Source: Epiperipatus broadwayi
Lineage: Eukaryota; Onychophora; Udeonychophora; Euonychophora; Peripatidae
NCBI GenBank assembly: GCA_028023455.1
Contig: JAQFVV010012498.1
Span: forward strand, 2,637,001-2,701,000
DNA: 64,000 nt
Direction: 5' to 3'
Shown here: positions 22,551 through 35,260 of the stretch, piece after piece
Layout of the letters: the number at the start of each line of letters is the position of its first letter
How positions within the stretch are numbered: position 1 is the first letter of the stretch
The notes under the pieces: generated by a model
What the model was told of the DNA's origin: nothing
What the model saw: the letters and a program-made list of their open reading frames with translations, nothing else
Database searches by the model: none
Made by a program: the position numbers and the translations under genes

Positions 22551-23092
22551 TAAATACTTTAAACAGGTTTTAACTTCTGTTCAATGCACTTTAAAATTCA
22601 ACCATGACACAAGATAGTGATTTTTATAAGGATAAGAATGGCCATCTTATCTTTAACCTAAATGTCCACTTATATAGGCAAATCCAAAGCATCTTTATTT
22701 GGAAGCATGAAGTTGTTGTTTTCTCTCCACTGTTTAAGTCCACTATTTCCTTTACAAATTAACATACACAAAATCTTGCAATTTAGAGTGAGTTAATGTT
22801 ATGATCTTAATGTTGGAAATTCTATAAACTATTGAAGTGTAATAAATTACAAGATTTTGTGTATGTTAATTTGTAAAGGAAATAGTGGACTTAAACAGTG
22901 GAGAGAAACAACAACATCATGCTTCCAAAAAGATGCTTCAGATTCACCTACATAAGTTGACATTTAGATTAAAGATAAGATGGCTACTCTTATTTTTATA
23001 AAAAGTCACCATCTTTCTGTCAGCAAAATGTGCTTGGTTATTATGAATTTTAAAGTGCATTGAACACAGGTTAAAGCCTGTTTAAAGTATTT
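22551..23092. mobile_element. Large inverted repeat, fold-back or MITE-like element
   Basis: Left arm 22551-22778 and right arm 22850-23092 are reverse complements with a few mismatches and indels, around a 71-bp loop. The ends TAAATACTTTAAACAGG and CCTGTTTAAAGTATTTA are exact inverted repeats. Inner landmarks are AACATACACAAAATCTTG and its complement. No ORF. I see no clear target duplication. It lies in the intron of the mGluR gene. Confidence 0.88.
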
Positions 23093-24689
23093 ACATATGC
23101 TTTCTGGGTGCTCAATAAATTAATTACTATTTATTTTACTAAAAAATAACACCAGATAAATGAATGCTATTTTCTTGACAACATAAAACTGCTCTGCATA
23201 ATAGAGTGGCAGATTCTTGAGATCAAAGTTCATATGTAGATGATCAGCTTAAAACAATAAACAATTCATTTGTTTATAAAAATGCTCTTTTTTCAAATTA
23301 TGCATAATTTTTATTAGGGAGTTTCTAGTATGACTTGAATGATTTCACAAAGAATATAAAAATTTAGTATCAAATAAGATTGTGTGCATGTTTCTACTGA
23401 GTTTCTCTTTCAAATAGCTTCAGAGTAAAATTGTCTTTATAAGATTAGTAAACAACAGCCATTTCAAGTTACCATTTTTTGAGATTAAGATCATCGACAA
23501 AATGCTATTTTAAGAGATATTGTTTCTTTAATCTCATGAATGATTTCACTGATTTTTTGAAACAGCATATTGTTTTTTCCATTAAGCTATGTGGCAGTCA
23601 TTGACTGGAGGATGTGTGTAATGTCTTTCAGCTTTGTGACAGTAGTTCTCTGACCATATCTTCAAAAAGCTTGTTTATTTATTGCCAGATCTGCATCCTT
23701 AATGGAAACATTTGCATTCTGTGACCATCTTTGCCTATATGCATTATTTATTTGTATACACATTGGATAGAGGTGATAAATTCTCAATCTCATCTAGGTA
23801 GGATGAGATTTGGATGAACCCATTAAATAAATGTGAGGTGAAAAATGACAAATATTTTCTGATAATGCTAATAAAATTTTATTAAAAAAAAAAACAATAG
23901 TAATAATATAATAATAGCTTCTATGGTTATTAAAAATGTATTATTCAATAAATTAAGTGTGAAAAGGAATTTGCAATTTTAAAATATAAGCTAAAATACT
24001 GCAGATCAATTTAAAAGTTGAAAGAAATGAAGGAAATAAAAAAAAATATATAATAATTATGAATATCATTTATTTAAAGTAAAATAATTTTATGAAAAGT
24101 ACTTCTATTTACTAAAGGTGAGGGGAAGAAATAGTAAAATAAACTGTGTCAAAGCTCTGTATGCTTTTTTAATATTGAAGAATAAGCTTTTCATACATAA
24201 ACATCCATCTACACCCACACACCCTGTCCACAAATCTATAATAGCTATATAATTTATTATTCCAAAATATCAGACTTGATATTATTTTATCTTTTAAAAT
24301 TATATAGATTCTATTGTAATATAAAAAGTAAAAGAAATTTAATATAAATTTAAATGTACAAGAAATATGTAAAACAGTATAAAAAGTTTTAATCAAAAAA
24401 ATATGTAAATAAAAGTCATAAAAATAAAAAAATGACAAAAAAAAAATGTTCACATTTTTACCATACTATTTAAAAACATAATATTCAACAAAAGTTCATA
24501 AAAAATGATTTTTTTAAAAAATTAGACAAAAGTTCCAAACTACTATGTCTATTTCGATGTAAATCTCAGATATATTTTGGAACTTCTGTCTTGAAATTAA
24601 TACAGTTATTTTAAAATTGTCTTTGACAAATTTTTATCCTAAATTGAAAGTTTTATTTAAAACTATCCAAAAGTAAATATATTTATTGT
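23093..24689. other. AT-rich intronic or intergenic DNA
   Basis: The 23400-23870 part is less AT-rich and could hold a decayed coding remnant, but no domain was recognised on either strand. The hydrophobic ORF at 24169-24453 (-) is not convincing. Confidence 0.5.
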
Positions 24690-24965
24690 CTTCCTGAATG
24701 TTTGTGATGATGATGTTTTAGCTGTATTTATATATTAGACTATTTTCATCATCCAATATTAAATACTAAATGTCTTTAGAAAAATTTAAGTTTATTTAAA
24801 TTTTGCAACCACATTCATTTGTTAGTAAAAACACACTAGTTAGAGATATGTGCACAACATTTCAAATGATATTATTCTCCTTTATTCTTCAGGTGTTGCT
24901 GCCTGACAAGTGACTATTAGCTCAGGAAGGTAATGCTCTAACCAATTGAGCCTTCCTTCCAAAAG
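24690..24965 (-). mobile_element. SINE family S
   Basis: On the minus strand it begins with a tRNA-like head, AGGCTCAATTGGTTAGAGCA (box A-like), but the B-box region is deleted. The body reads CAACACCTGAAGAA and the tail ends with TTTTTCTAAAGACATT and GATGATGAAAATAGTC. Similar to 26390, 34640 and 34985. Confidence 0.75.
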
Positions 24966-25706
24966 CATGAGTCAATAAAAATTTCATATACTTATTTATG
25001 AGGTTCTTCCTGATTTCTCCACTTTTTACTAAAAAAAAAGTTGATTAATGTCTTCTATAAATTATGTATAGTAACAGTAGGTTGACTTAGGAGATTATTC
25101 ACCATTGTCATGTCAACAGCTTTGAATTTTTCTCTTTGTAACTTTTCTTCTCTTTTCAATACTTTTGTATTTTCCCAATTTAACATATATTTATTGGTAC
25201 GTACTTTTCTGAGACACTTCTTTTTTCTCTCTTCTAATTATTAGTTTCTGCACTTGCAATCACTTTTCAATGGGAGAACTGATCACAAAAATATGCATTT
25301 CTCCAATTCACATGGTATTTTATTGTACATTTGTGAATAAGCTGTCTAGATCAAAGTATATTAGTATGTCAGTTCTTACAATTCTATGTCCTCAATTAAT
25401 TGTACCAAGTGCCTAGAATCTAGACAAATTTTGACAAGAAGAATTTTTAGAATTAATAATAGGTCTTAATGGAACATGATCCTTATGGATTTTAGTAAAC
25501 TATAATGATGAGAAATTTTGCTGTAATATGATATTTAGTTTACTTGTTTGAATTACTGAAATATCTACAATGCTTTATGAATATTGCTTGTAACTTTGTT
25601 ATTGTACTAGTTATTGGATTTTTTGTCATTTTTCTGTGTTGTCTTGCTGTTCTTGAAAATTATTACTATAATCAGTTGTATCCATTACAACTGTTGAATT
25701 GCTTTT

Positions 25707-25970
25707 TTATGCAAATAAAATGATAATAGATTTATTTACTTTGAGAAATTTACTCACTTTTCTCTTCTCAAGTGATATTCTTATTACCCAACATAATGGT
25801 AATGCTTCTTTTAAAGGCAATTTTTGAGTAACTTCCTCAGTGGCTGCCATTGTATCTAGTGAAATAATATCAGATGGTGTAAAGATAGAGTTTAATCTTT
25901 TATCAATAACAGAAATTTCACCACCTGTTAAATGTTCATAACTAGAATTTTTAATAAATGAAGCTGGCAC
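25707..25970 (-). pseudogene. PLE-D N-terminal fragment
   Basis: Encodes IKNSSYEHLTGGEISVIDKR, then LNSIFTPSDI. This resembles the PLE N-terminal motif in which an N-L-S-x-x-x-L-T-x-x-E-x-x-x-L segment precedes the RT core. It lies upstream of and opposite to the longer D copy at 26762-28445. The assignment is by motif only. Confidence 0.6.
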
Positions 25971-26389
25971 ACTGCTTGAACATTAAAACTTTTGATATGC
26001 CCATATAGATTTGAAAATTTGTTCCTTTGGTATTCTTTTATTTTTTCATGTAATGTAGAATATTATTTTCTTACTGCATTAAAATATCTTGTGAAACTTT
26101 CATTTTTTAGAAAACATTCTGAATTATTAAAGAAATGCAAGATTTGATACTTGGAAAACCTTTGAACATTTATTATTGCTCTTCACAGAGCTTCACTTGT
26201 TTCTGAGTACTTTTCTCAATTCTCTGGGAGTAAATTGGACATATTAGTTTAAAATGCTTAGAAAGTATTCCTTCAGATTTACATTTATATAAGAAATTTA
26301 ATTGATTTTCTAATCTGGCCAAGTTTTAGAGATAATTTTTCATAATGTCTAAAGTTTATATTGTATCAGATTCATATCTAATACTTAAT

Positions 26390-26668
26390 GTTTTCCTGAA
26401 GATATTGATGACAGTATTTTAGTTTTATTTATATATTGAACTTTTTACATCATCTAATGTTAACTATCGATATTAAGTATTGAATATCTTTTGTAAAAAA
26501 CAACTATTTAAATTTTAGTAATAGCACACATTTCTTCAATTCTTCAGATGTTGTTGGCCTGACCAATGATAGTACTAGCATGGGAATCCAACTTAGACCC
26601 TTAGATTCTTGAATATTAAAATTTAATGTAATGCTCTAACCAACTGAGCCATCCTTCCAAAGACAACA
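26390..26668 (-). mobile_element. SINE family S with intact tRNA-like head
   Basis: On the minus strand: GGATGGCTCAGTTGGTTAGA is a perfect box A match (TGGCTCAGTTGG). About 45 nt later comes the B-box region GTCTAAGTTGGATTCCC, partly decayed. The body follows with CCATGCTAGTAC, then AACATCTGAAGAATTGAAGA and a tail like the other copies. tRNA-derived SINEs are transcribed by RNA polymerase III from such boxes. Confidence 0.82.
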
Positions 26669-26761
26669 GTCAGGAGAAATTTCATAAATTCATCATTGAG
26701 ATTCCTTCTGATTTCTTCATTTTTTTTGAAGAGCAAAGTTGATTAATGTCTTTCATACATT

Positions 26762-28445
26762 ATGTATAGTCATTTATATAAAGGTAAATTTAAAGTAATA
26801 GTTTCTACGGGTTTGCAACTAAAACTTCCAGTTCACTTCAAGAGTATTGATGAAATTACTCAGAGAGCAAATGAAGCTCTGTTAAAAGAAAGACTTGATG
26901 CTCAAAGGTTTTTCAAGAATCAAATCTTGCATTCCATTAATGACAGAGAATGATTTCTAAAAGATACACATACTCATAGAGGTTTCACAAGACTTTCTCT
27001 AATCATATTCTACATTACCTGGTAAAATAAAAGAATGCCAAAAAAACTTGCAAACCTTCATGGGCATATCAAAAGTCATAATGTTCAAAGCAATGCATCA
27101 GCTTTATCTGTTAAATATCCTAGTTCACAACATTTAACAAAGGATCAAAATTTGCTCTCACACCATCCAATATCACTTTATTAGATAAAATGACAGCCAT
27201 TGAGTAAATCAGTTAAAATTGTGTTTAGAAAATAAAAAGAAAACTTGAGAGGCAACAAAAACTAAAAACAAATATATTCTGAGATGAAAGCAAAGGGATT
27301 AAATCTCTCAATGTAGACAGATCTATAATTATTCTCCCTGCTGACAAAGACGATATTGTAATGAATACAACTGATTATGACAACAAATACAAAAAATCCT
27401 CACAGTAGGTAAATACAGAAAAGTAGCAAAAACCTGATTACTAAGCACAGAAACAATGTTACAAGCACTAATCAGAAATCAATGTAGGTAATTCAGTAAT
27501 ACAATAAAAGTGAACTAACATAATTTATATTCTCATCTTTATGGTCTATCTAATATTTATAAAGATCCTTTTCCATTAAGAACTGTTGTTAGATCTAGAA
27601 ATTCACTTTGCCAAAATTTGTCAAGAATATTTTCAAAAGTTATTACTTGGTTGGCATACAAAACCTGGTCCTTTTTCAGGGATTTTAAACACTTTATAGA
27701 ATTAATCAAGAACATGAAAATGAAAGAATTGACATACTAGTAAGCTTTGATAAGGAAACTTTATTTATGTGAAGAAGAATTGTCTATTGTGAGTAAAAGA
27801 TTAAATGCTGATAATTGCTTACAAACCAGAACAACTCTTTCTATTGATAGTGTAATAGAACTATTAACATTAAACCCTTAATAATCTACTTTCAATACAA
27901 AGCAGAAATGTTTCACCAAACCTAAAGAATGGTTATGAGTACACAACTGTCATTCATGATTAATAATATTTACATGGAATAACTTGAAACTATAGCCATA
28001 TAGAGTATTCCATATCCATCTAATGTTTCATCCATTTTTATTTATAATACATTTGTTGTATGACAACATGGTGGAGCATTGCTACATATTTTCTGAAAAA
28101 AAAACTAACAACCTACTCTCTTCAATTATATTTATTAATAGAATCAGAACAGGTGCAAAAATTGGCATTATTAGATTTTCTTGTAATAATACATTTTCAT
28201 TGCAAAATAAAAAAGTACACTTTACAGAAAAACAACACATACTGGCCAATATTTAGCATATTCATACAATCACAGTAGAACACAAAACATGTAGTTATAT
28301 CATCACTATGGAACAGAGCAAAAGAAGTTTGTTCAGAAACCAGTGATTTTAAAAAATAAAATATTTATATAGAACAAACTATTAAGAAAATGTTATCTAT
28401 CAGTTGACATTAAAAAAATCTTAAACAGACAACCAAAAAACCCAT
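26762..28445 (+). pseudogene. PLE-D (Penelope-like) reverse transcriptase, heavily decayed
   Basis: Collinear PLE motifs in shifting frames: ITQRANEALLKERLDAQRFF (N-terminal part, 26762-26953); YPSSQHLTKDQNLLSHHP near 27115; DRSIIILPADKDDIV near 27320 (fingers); LYGLSNIYKDPFPLRTVV near 27540; NIYMEXLET near 27970; WNRAKEVCSETSDFKK near 28310; and LKQTTKKP near 28420. The catalytic palm is too broken to read and no GIY-YIG domain follows. It differs clearly in sequence from families A-C. Confidence 0.78.
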
Positions 28446-31286
28446 GTTTTTTCTGCTTAATTTATTTATTTACTGTATAATAACAGGTATTTGTCATTTG
28501 TTTTAATTCCCTTTATTTTAATGCATGTCTCTGTAGTAAATATTAGCATAACCAATAACCCATTGAGCATAGCTGTATTATTATGACTTTTTTCAGAAGT
28601 AGCTTTCTGCTTTATGGATATTAAAGAAAATATAAAATTTACAAAATGTTATTAGTTGATTTTTATAAGCAACACTTTTCAGTATAAAGAAAAAATATTT
28701 TTGTATTTTAATAATGTCTTTATTATTTTATCTTTTAAATGTTCAATAGAGATAGATTTATATTCTAAGTAGCAACTTTTTCATTGCTTTTTTACAAATT
28801 GGGCATTCAAAAATAGATAGAATGCCTTATATTTGATATATTTTCTGTGATAGAAAGTTGGCTGAATTAAATAGAAATATTGATGTAAATCTATCCAAAT
28901 ATACAAAGACAAATCCAGTTTAAACAATATATTACAAAATGGCATGGATATGGCACATGAAATATTTTTAAACAAAATCATTTGATGTGAATAATACTTC
29001 ATTATCTAGTCCTCCAAAATTCTCCATGATGAAGTTTTTATTTCAGATACAAATATATAAATTGAAGAACTATATTTTACCTGACCAAAGAATCTCTAAT
29101 CTTTTGTATCAAAATAACATATTTTGTGGGGAAGTACCTAAATGCCCATATTAATATTTTGTCTTAATATGTGAGTGTATTAAAAATTTTAATTGTTGGT
29201 ATAAATATCTCATATTCTATGTTATACGTCTTTCTTAGATTTTTTAATGCTTTGCAATGCATCATAATTTTTAGGGTGCTTTTAGTTATTCTCTTGTGAA
29301 TGCATGAATGAATTAGATAGTGGAAATGGGTAATGAGAAATGTTGACTACTGTATTTAAAATTATTTTTGTTATGATTTTGTAAATTTTTAAAATGATTC
29401 TGTATTTAAAATTTTTTTTATTAAATATTATTTTGATTATTAAATCATTCTTGCATGATCACTTTAAATTGTCAGTATAACAATATTTAATGATTATTGA
29501 TTATTGCAAAAACAAATCATATTGCTATTTTTTTATTAAATTTATGTTGAGATATTAGGATAATATGCTAATGCTAATATTAAAGTGCAATCAGAAAACA
29601 TTTCAAGTCATAAATAATCTTAAAATATTTTCAATAATAGCCCATGATACATTCCAATAAACAGCCATTATTGATTAAAAAATATGCATCTAGCTTTAAA
29701 ATAAAAATCCCAATTTGATCTGGATTGATCATATGAGAATTGATGTGCTGATGGTACTATGATGCATACATCACCACTTGAGACCATATTTCATTTTAGG
29801 GAAGCAACTATTTGGTAATAATTTTTTTATTATACTTCAAAATATTATAATGAAGCCTTCATTATTCAATTATATTTTTTTGGTTTTAATATTTACCAAT
29901 CTAGAGACGCTATTAATTTTTCCCGAATTTATCCCCTCCCCCCTACTTCTTTTCATATTTTTATATGACATTTTGTAATTAATTAATTCTTTTTAAATGT
30001 TTTTATTTTTATTTTAAAAAACTAATACATAGTAAAAATAAAATAAAATCTACGTTTTATTAAAGAAGTAAAATAAGCAAATATTTTTATATAATTGTAT
30101 AAAAATTCAATGTTTTCCCTCCTGTCAAATAAAACGTCTTTTTCTATAAAAGTCTCTTTTATTTTTCCTCTTCGTGATAAGATAAATTTATCTTGTTTTG
30201 CTTAAAATGTTTTTACAACTTTTATAAAGCTTCTTTGCTCACAGTTTATATAAAATTTTCTAATCGGATTTTAAAATGTATTTTACTTTGTAGTAATTTT
30301 GATTGTTAATGACATTTATTTTTATATGGATAATTTTTTTTATTAATCATTGTCGACAATTTCCATATTTACGCAAATTCGCACACATATATATTAATAT
30401 AATCTCAATTATTAGACAAGCAAAATTAATATTAATAATAAAAAATGGCACTAAAAATGTTTTGAACCCCAAAAGATGATACTAAAAAAAAACACGCAAA
30501 GCTATTACAATAGAAAAAAAAAAGCTATATTTGAAAGACAGAAATACTGAAATGAGTAAATAAAAGTCATTGTTGGATAAATCAAAATAAAATAAAAACA
30601 TAATAAAATACAACATGAATTGTTCATATCTAAAAGAAAAATGGATTTTGAGAGATACTTAAAACATTAAAAATAAAAAAATATGCATAGTTGATGATAA
30701 ACATGGAGATGCTGACTTGAAATAAATATAAAATCTTTCTTAATTAAAGCAAGTGGCTTTACTAATGACATAAAATTACTCAATTCTTCATAAATCACAA
30801 TAATACAAAAGTCTTAGCCACACATTTTGACAAATTTTACTATAAAGAATAGAAACCACCTTTAAAAAGATGTTGAAATACATAAAACTATAGTCATCCT
30901 TAATTTGAAATGGCGATTTTTTTAAAATCAAAGATATATAAAAATATATAATAGAAATACCTTTTTTGAATAATTTGTATAAACCTGATCCAGTATATAT
31001 AAAATAATATATTGCATAAACTACTATTTTTTTTTTTCATATATAAAAACTTGTGTTTATCTGAATTAAGATAAATAATAAAAAATAAGTGTCTCAACCA
31101 TTTTCATAAAATCTATATAAATATAATCTCAAAAGTTTCTGCTAAAATCTAACCCACTCCCATTTAAAATCTATTTTTATTTTATGATAATTTGAATATT
31201 CAGTTGATATTAAAAATTGAAATTGAATTTTAACAATTCTTCAGATATGTATAAAGGGTGTAAGTAAAATAATGTTAATACATTAT
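28446..31286. other. AT-rich DNA without recognisable gene
   Basis: No repeat of the named families, no splice-bounded exon and no RNA motif was recognised. ORFs here are short and hydrophobic. Confidence 0.55.
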
Positions 31287-31542
31287 ATAAACACACATAT
31301 ATATATATATATATATTATAATGGTCCAGGTGATGACATCATAAGAGGGAGCCACATCTTACTATGGTCGGATTTTGAGTCTTCAGGTAGGATGCTAGAG
31401 ACAATGCAATAAAGTACATGGCCTATGATTGCACCTGCTTCCTTACTTCAATAGCTTAGCTATGTTTTAATACGTATGTGAGATAAATTAATGCTTGACT
31501 TAATAATAAGTTACCTCATGCAATTTTGATACTTTGTGTCTA

Positions 31543-31587
<45 letters not shown>
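31287..31587. repeat. Two (TA)n tracts flanking a less AT-rich segment
   Basis: TA at 31288-31316 and 31545-31587. The segment between, with GGTCCAGGTGATGACATCAT and GGTAGGATGCTAGAGACAAT, is less AT-rich and may be an unrecognised insertion. The ORF at 31500-31730 is a TA artefact. Confidence 0.7.
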
Positions 31588-31591
<4 letters not shown>

Positions 31592-32129
31592 AATAGCATG
31601 ATAGCAATCTTCCATTCATTTGGCTAAGCATAGATTGTGACCACACATCACCTATTTTACAGGTAGATAAAGGTTGGTGTGGGTACAAATTTGCTATCCT
31701 CACAATATATATTGAATTAAATACTTCCATAGATTATTATAATAAAGAATAAAAATGAAGAAATTATGTTCATGTAAAGAAAAAAAAATTAGCTTTTGAT
31801 GTTGCTAAGAAATTGTCAGTGACTACTAATTGACAATTTTTGAGGCTAAACAAGCTTTTACATTAGTCTAGATAGCTCCTTTACTGGAATTTTTTGTAAA
31901 ACCCAGAAAGCTATTTTTATGGATATGAGAATGTCAAAGAATAATATGTTATTCTTTCACATTCTTTTCAATTTAAAATAGAGACCCTCTTTATTTGGTA
32001 ATATTCTGGTGGAAGCAAAAATGAAAGACTAATTGAGTAACAATCTTAAAAAAAATAAAAACCAAGAATAATTAGAGCTAAGTTTAACATACAAAAAATG
32101 TTTTTGAATTCAAATGAAATACTTTGGTA

Positions 32130-32375
32130 TTAGAGCTGCAATGTAGCTTAGGGGAGATAGAAGGCCTTTTCACAACCACAATAATATTAGGGTATGAGCA
32201 CAGACTTTCACATGATCCACCACTCTCCACTCCATCTAATTACACTGATACACTCAAGCACATATATACTGAAAAGATAAATAATCACCAATATACGTAT
32301 TTCATGCTAAACCAGCAATCATCAGTTGGTCCAGATTATCATCTCCCACACATATATACTATAAGTGCTCAGCTA
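32130..32375 (-). mobile_element. Hammerhead-bearing SINE-like repeat H, copy 1
   Basis: Shares CATCAGTTGGTCCAGAT, TCATCTCC/TCATCTCT, ACACAGACTTTCA-like and CACATATATAC words with the complement of 36968-37160. On the minus strand the order is: ribozyme (32336-32284), about 90 bp of spacer, then GTCTGTGCTCATACCC, a decayed B-box-like motif. The ORF on the plus strand (32124-32465) is antisense noise. Confidence 0.7.
32284..32336 (-). ncRNA. Hammerhead ribozyme (family H)
   Basis: Minus strand: helix I CCAA (32329-32326), core CTGATGA (32325-32319), helix II TTGCT (32318-32314) with AGCAT (32308-32304), four pairs plus a terminal mismatch, loop GGTTT. GAA is at 32303-32301, helix III is the perfect palindrome ATACGTAT (32300-32293), and cleavage is after A (32292). 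The closing helix I strand is TTGG (32291-32288). All invariant core bases are intact and the H17 residue A is permitted. Helix I is only 4 bp unless GG/CC beyond the internal loop also pairs. Confidence 0.82.
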
Positions 32376-32830
32376 TATATTAAGATAGACAATCTTCATA
32401 CTTTAATGGACTGGCTCCAATCTACTCCACACTCCAACTCTTCAACCATCCATAAATGCATGTAACTGAATAATATGTAGAGTAACAAAGAAATCTAACA
32501 AAAATGATATGATTAGCATATACTATTAAGATTTTAACAATGCAAATAAATCATATATAATGTTATCTCAGATTTTAAAATATTTAAATACAGTAAATAA
32601 CATTTTTAAGTTTTCATTATTTAATTGTCAACTTTATAATTAATACTGTTGGATAACAAAGAGAATTTTATTGTATCCAACTTATATTTTATAATAATTA
32701 AGCTTAATATTTACAATGCAAATACAAATAATAGCAACTAATATTAGTAAAATCACCTTTTAATTAATCAGCATACCTTTAAATAAATAAAATATGAGCA
32801 TATAATGTGACCAAAAACAACCAATTAGAT

Positions 32831-33197
32831 CAGGAGTCCCCAAGCTTTTTGCACTTAAGAGCACATTCTATAATACCGGCCAGGTGGCAGGCACCATTTA
32901 TTTTTTCAATGTAAATTTATAGTTGAATATTGTTGATAATACACATAATGTACAAAAAATTATTTATTTCAAAAAGAAAATTTTAACATATAATTAATGT
33001 TTATATTTTTATGCTGTAAAAGTATAGTATGCCCTACAATTTGATTACAATATAATACAATAATTTATAAGAAATTTAAAAAAATAAATTTATTTATTTC
33101 AGATAAATAATTTTTTATCTGTTTGGATAGTGGCGGGCACACGTAAAATGGTCTGCGGGTGCCATGGTGCCCACGGACATAGGGTTGGGGACCCCTG
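32831..33197. mobile_element. Non-autonomous hAT element 1
   Basis: Ends CAGGAGTCCCCAAGC and GTTGGGGACCCCTG are inverted repeats of the CAGGGGTCCCCAA type seen in many hAT elements. The exact 8-bp target duplication AATTAGAT flanks it (32823-32830 and 33198-33205). At 367 bp it carries no transposase, so it needs an autonomous relative. Internal GGCGGGCAC and GGTGGCAGGCACC motifs extend the similarity between the two ends. Confidence 0.95.
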
Positions 33198-33546
33198 AAT
33201 TAGATGATGAGTGCAAAAATATGAAATAAGAAAATCAAAATGATTTAATAAATGTAAAATAAGTTTATTTGCAAAGTTAAGAATAATAATTATAAATTAA
33301 GTTAACAATAAAATATATCATTAGAAGTTTTAAAAAATTTAGAAGCATTTAAACTTTATAATTCAAATCTGATCATACTAATGTAATATGTACGTGTAGC
33401 TTTACACGTTGTTAATGAGCTATTAATTAAAGAAAGTTGTTTACACAAGCATTAAAATGAAATTTTAAATTATATAATTATTAAGCAACTAATACAAAAA
33501 TCTTTATATGATTTGTATGTATTATTACAATATCAGTCTTTTAAAA

Positions 33547-34035
33547 CAGTGGTCTTCAACCACTGGTCCGCGGCCTGGTGCCGGGCCGTAGAAGTTTTTT
33601 GCTGGTCCGCGATAGACTGGCAAGAAAGTTTTAATAACAAAATTTTAAACTTTTAGTTAATATAAACAATTTTTATTTATTTTTTTTATCGCACTTTTAC
33701 CTGATTAAAAAAAAAGAAACAGAACAAAATCTAATCAGTCATACATAAATTAATTTGTTTTTCTAATTATCACAGATGTTTATGGGGGGGGGGGGTAGAA
33801 TTAAATTTTTTATTACTTTTCTGAAAAAATTCAAAACTAAAAAAAAAACAAGTTTTTTATTATACAAACTCCATATATATATAACTTCATCTAAGGCTAA
33901 GCTGTTTACATCTTTAAGAAAATTTATCTATAGACTTCTGCTGGTCCATGAAACCTTATCCTTATTTTTGCAGGTCCGCGAAACCTTATCCTTACTTTTA
34001 CCGGTCCGCAGGCATGAAAAGGTTGAAGACCACTG
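33547..34035. mobile_element. Non-autonomous hAT element 2
   Basis: Terminal inverted repeats CAGTGGTCTTCAACC and its exact reverse complement bound a 489-bp element. The 8-bp target duplication TTTTAAAA is exact (33539-33546 and 34036-34043). Subterminal GGTCCGCGG-like motifs are repeated inside (33565, 33605, 33973, 34001). No transposase. The ORF 33776-34063 runs through the right end and is spurious. Confidence 0.95.
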
Positions 34036-34639
34036 TTTTAAAATATACATTTTTAAAATATAAATCTCTAGTCATTTTATTGCAAAGATAATAAATTATT
34101 TACACTATTCATGCAAAGTCAGCAAATATTTGTGGTGCTACAAAGTATCTGCCTACAACAGGCTAAAATATGAATTACCAAGAGGCTTCCTCTAGCTCAA
34201 ATATTTATAGTCACAGAAAGTAAAATATACTCAATACACTTATATGTGACTTTACAAAATGTGCGTACCCTGGCTAAACATAAGACAGAATGCAATTGAT
34301 CAGAAATTTATTCCTTTACTAAAATAATAATAATATATTACATATAAAAAGTTATAGCCACAAAAATAATATAATTCTATGGATAATTATTTATGAAACT
34401 TCAAACATATAAAGTATAAAGGTAACTTGAATTATTTCTAAGGATAACAAGGAAAAGCTTGGCTCTCTTGACATTAAACCATTAAAATACTTAGTAACAT
34501 TTCAACATAGTATAAAGACTGAAATTTTAAAGTTCAATAAATAAAAGCAACATATATAAAATAGATATAAATAAATATTAATTTTAACAATACAATGTTA
34601 CAAACAATCTCACTCCACCACAAATGTTCACATATAATG

Positions 34640-34962
34640 TTTTCCTAAATGTTTGTGATGATGGTGATTTAATTGTAATTTTATATTAGACTATTTTCAT
34701 CATCTAATATGAATATTGAATGTCTTTGAAAATTTTTAACTTTATTTAAATATTCCAAATACATTCAACTGTTAGTAATAGCACTTGAAAGATGTTAGTA
34801 TATGCACAATGTTTCAAGAAGTATTATTATCCTATTTTCTTCAGGTGTTGCTGGCCTCACCAGTGACAGTACTAGCATGGGATTCAAATGTGGACCCTTA
34901 GATTCTTGAGTATTGAATTTTAAGGTCACACTCTAAAAAACTGAGCCATTCTGAACCTCATA
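34640..34962 (-). mobile_element. SINE family S, minus copy of an inverted pair
   Basis: On the minus strand it carries box A-like AATGGCTCAGTTTTTTAGAG, then GGGTCCACATTTGAATCCC (B box: ATTTGAATCC), CATGCTAGTACTGTCACTGG and AACACCTGAAGAAAATAGG, and a tail with TTTAAATAAAGTTAAAAAT. It faces the plus copy at 34985. Confidence 0.83.
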
Positions 34963-34984
34963 GACAAGTATATGAAATTTTTAC

Positions 34985-35260
34985 TGACTGTTGCTTTTGT
35001 CAGGATGGTTAGAGTATACCTGAAAATTTAATACTCAAGAATGTAAGGGTCCAGGTTCGAATTCCATGCTAGTACTGTCCTTGGCCCAGAAACACCTGAA
35101 GAAGAAGGGGAAATAATACCTCTCAAAACACTGGGAATATACAAAGCTGTTTGATATGCTATTACTAGCAGTTGAATGTATTTGGAATATTTAAATAAAG
35201 TTAAATTTTTCTAAAGGCATTAGATTACGGAAATAGTCCAATATAAAAATACAATTCCCA
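34985..35260 (+). mobile_element. SINE family S, plus copy of an inverted pair
   Basis: Contains AGGATGGTTAGAGTATACC (box A partly deleted), then GGTCCAGGTTCGAATTCC, a perfect tRNA B box (GGTTCGAATTC), CATGCTAGTACTGTCC, AACACCTGAAGAAGAAGG and the tail TTTTTCTAAAGGCATTAGA. With 34640-34962 it forms an inverted pair separated by about 20 bp. Confidence 0.87.

Noticed and set aside
32124-32465. 113-residue ORF on the plus strand
   Set aside because: Antisense to the H repeat with its hammerhead; not conserved in the second H copy.
33776-34063. 95-residue ORF
   Set aside because: Runs through the right end of hAT element 2 into flanking DNA; no transposase motif.
35090-35115. CTGAAGA...GAAA in SINE S as a hammerhead
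   Set aside because: The bases between cannot form helix II, and no helix I partner exists.
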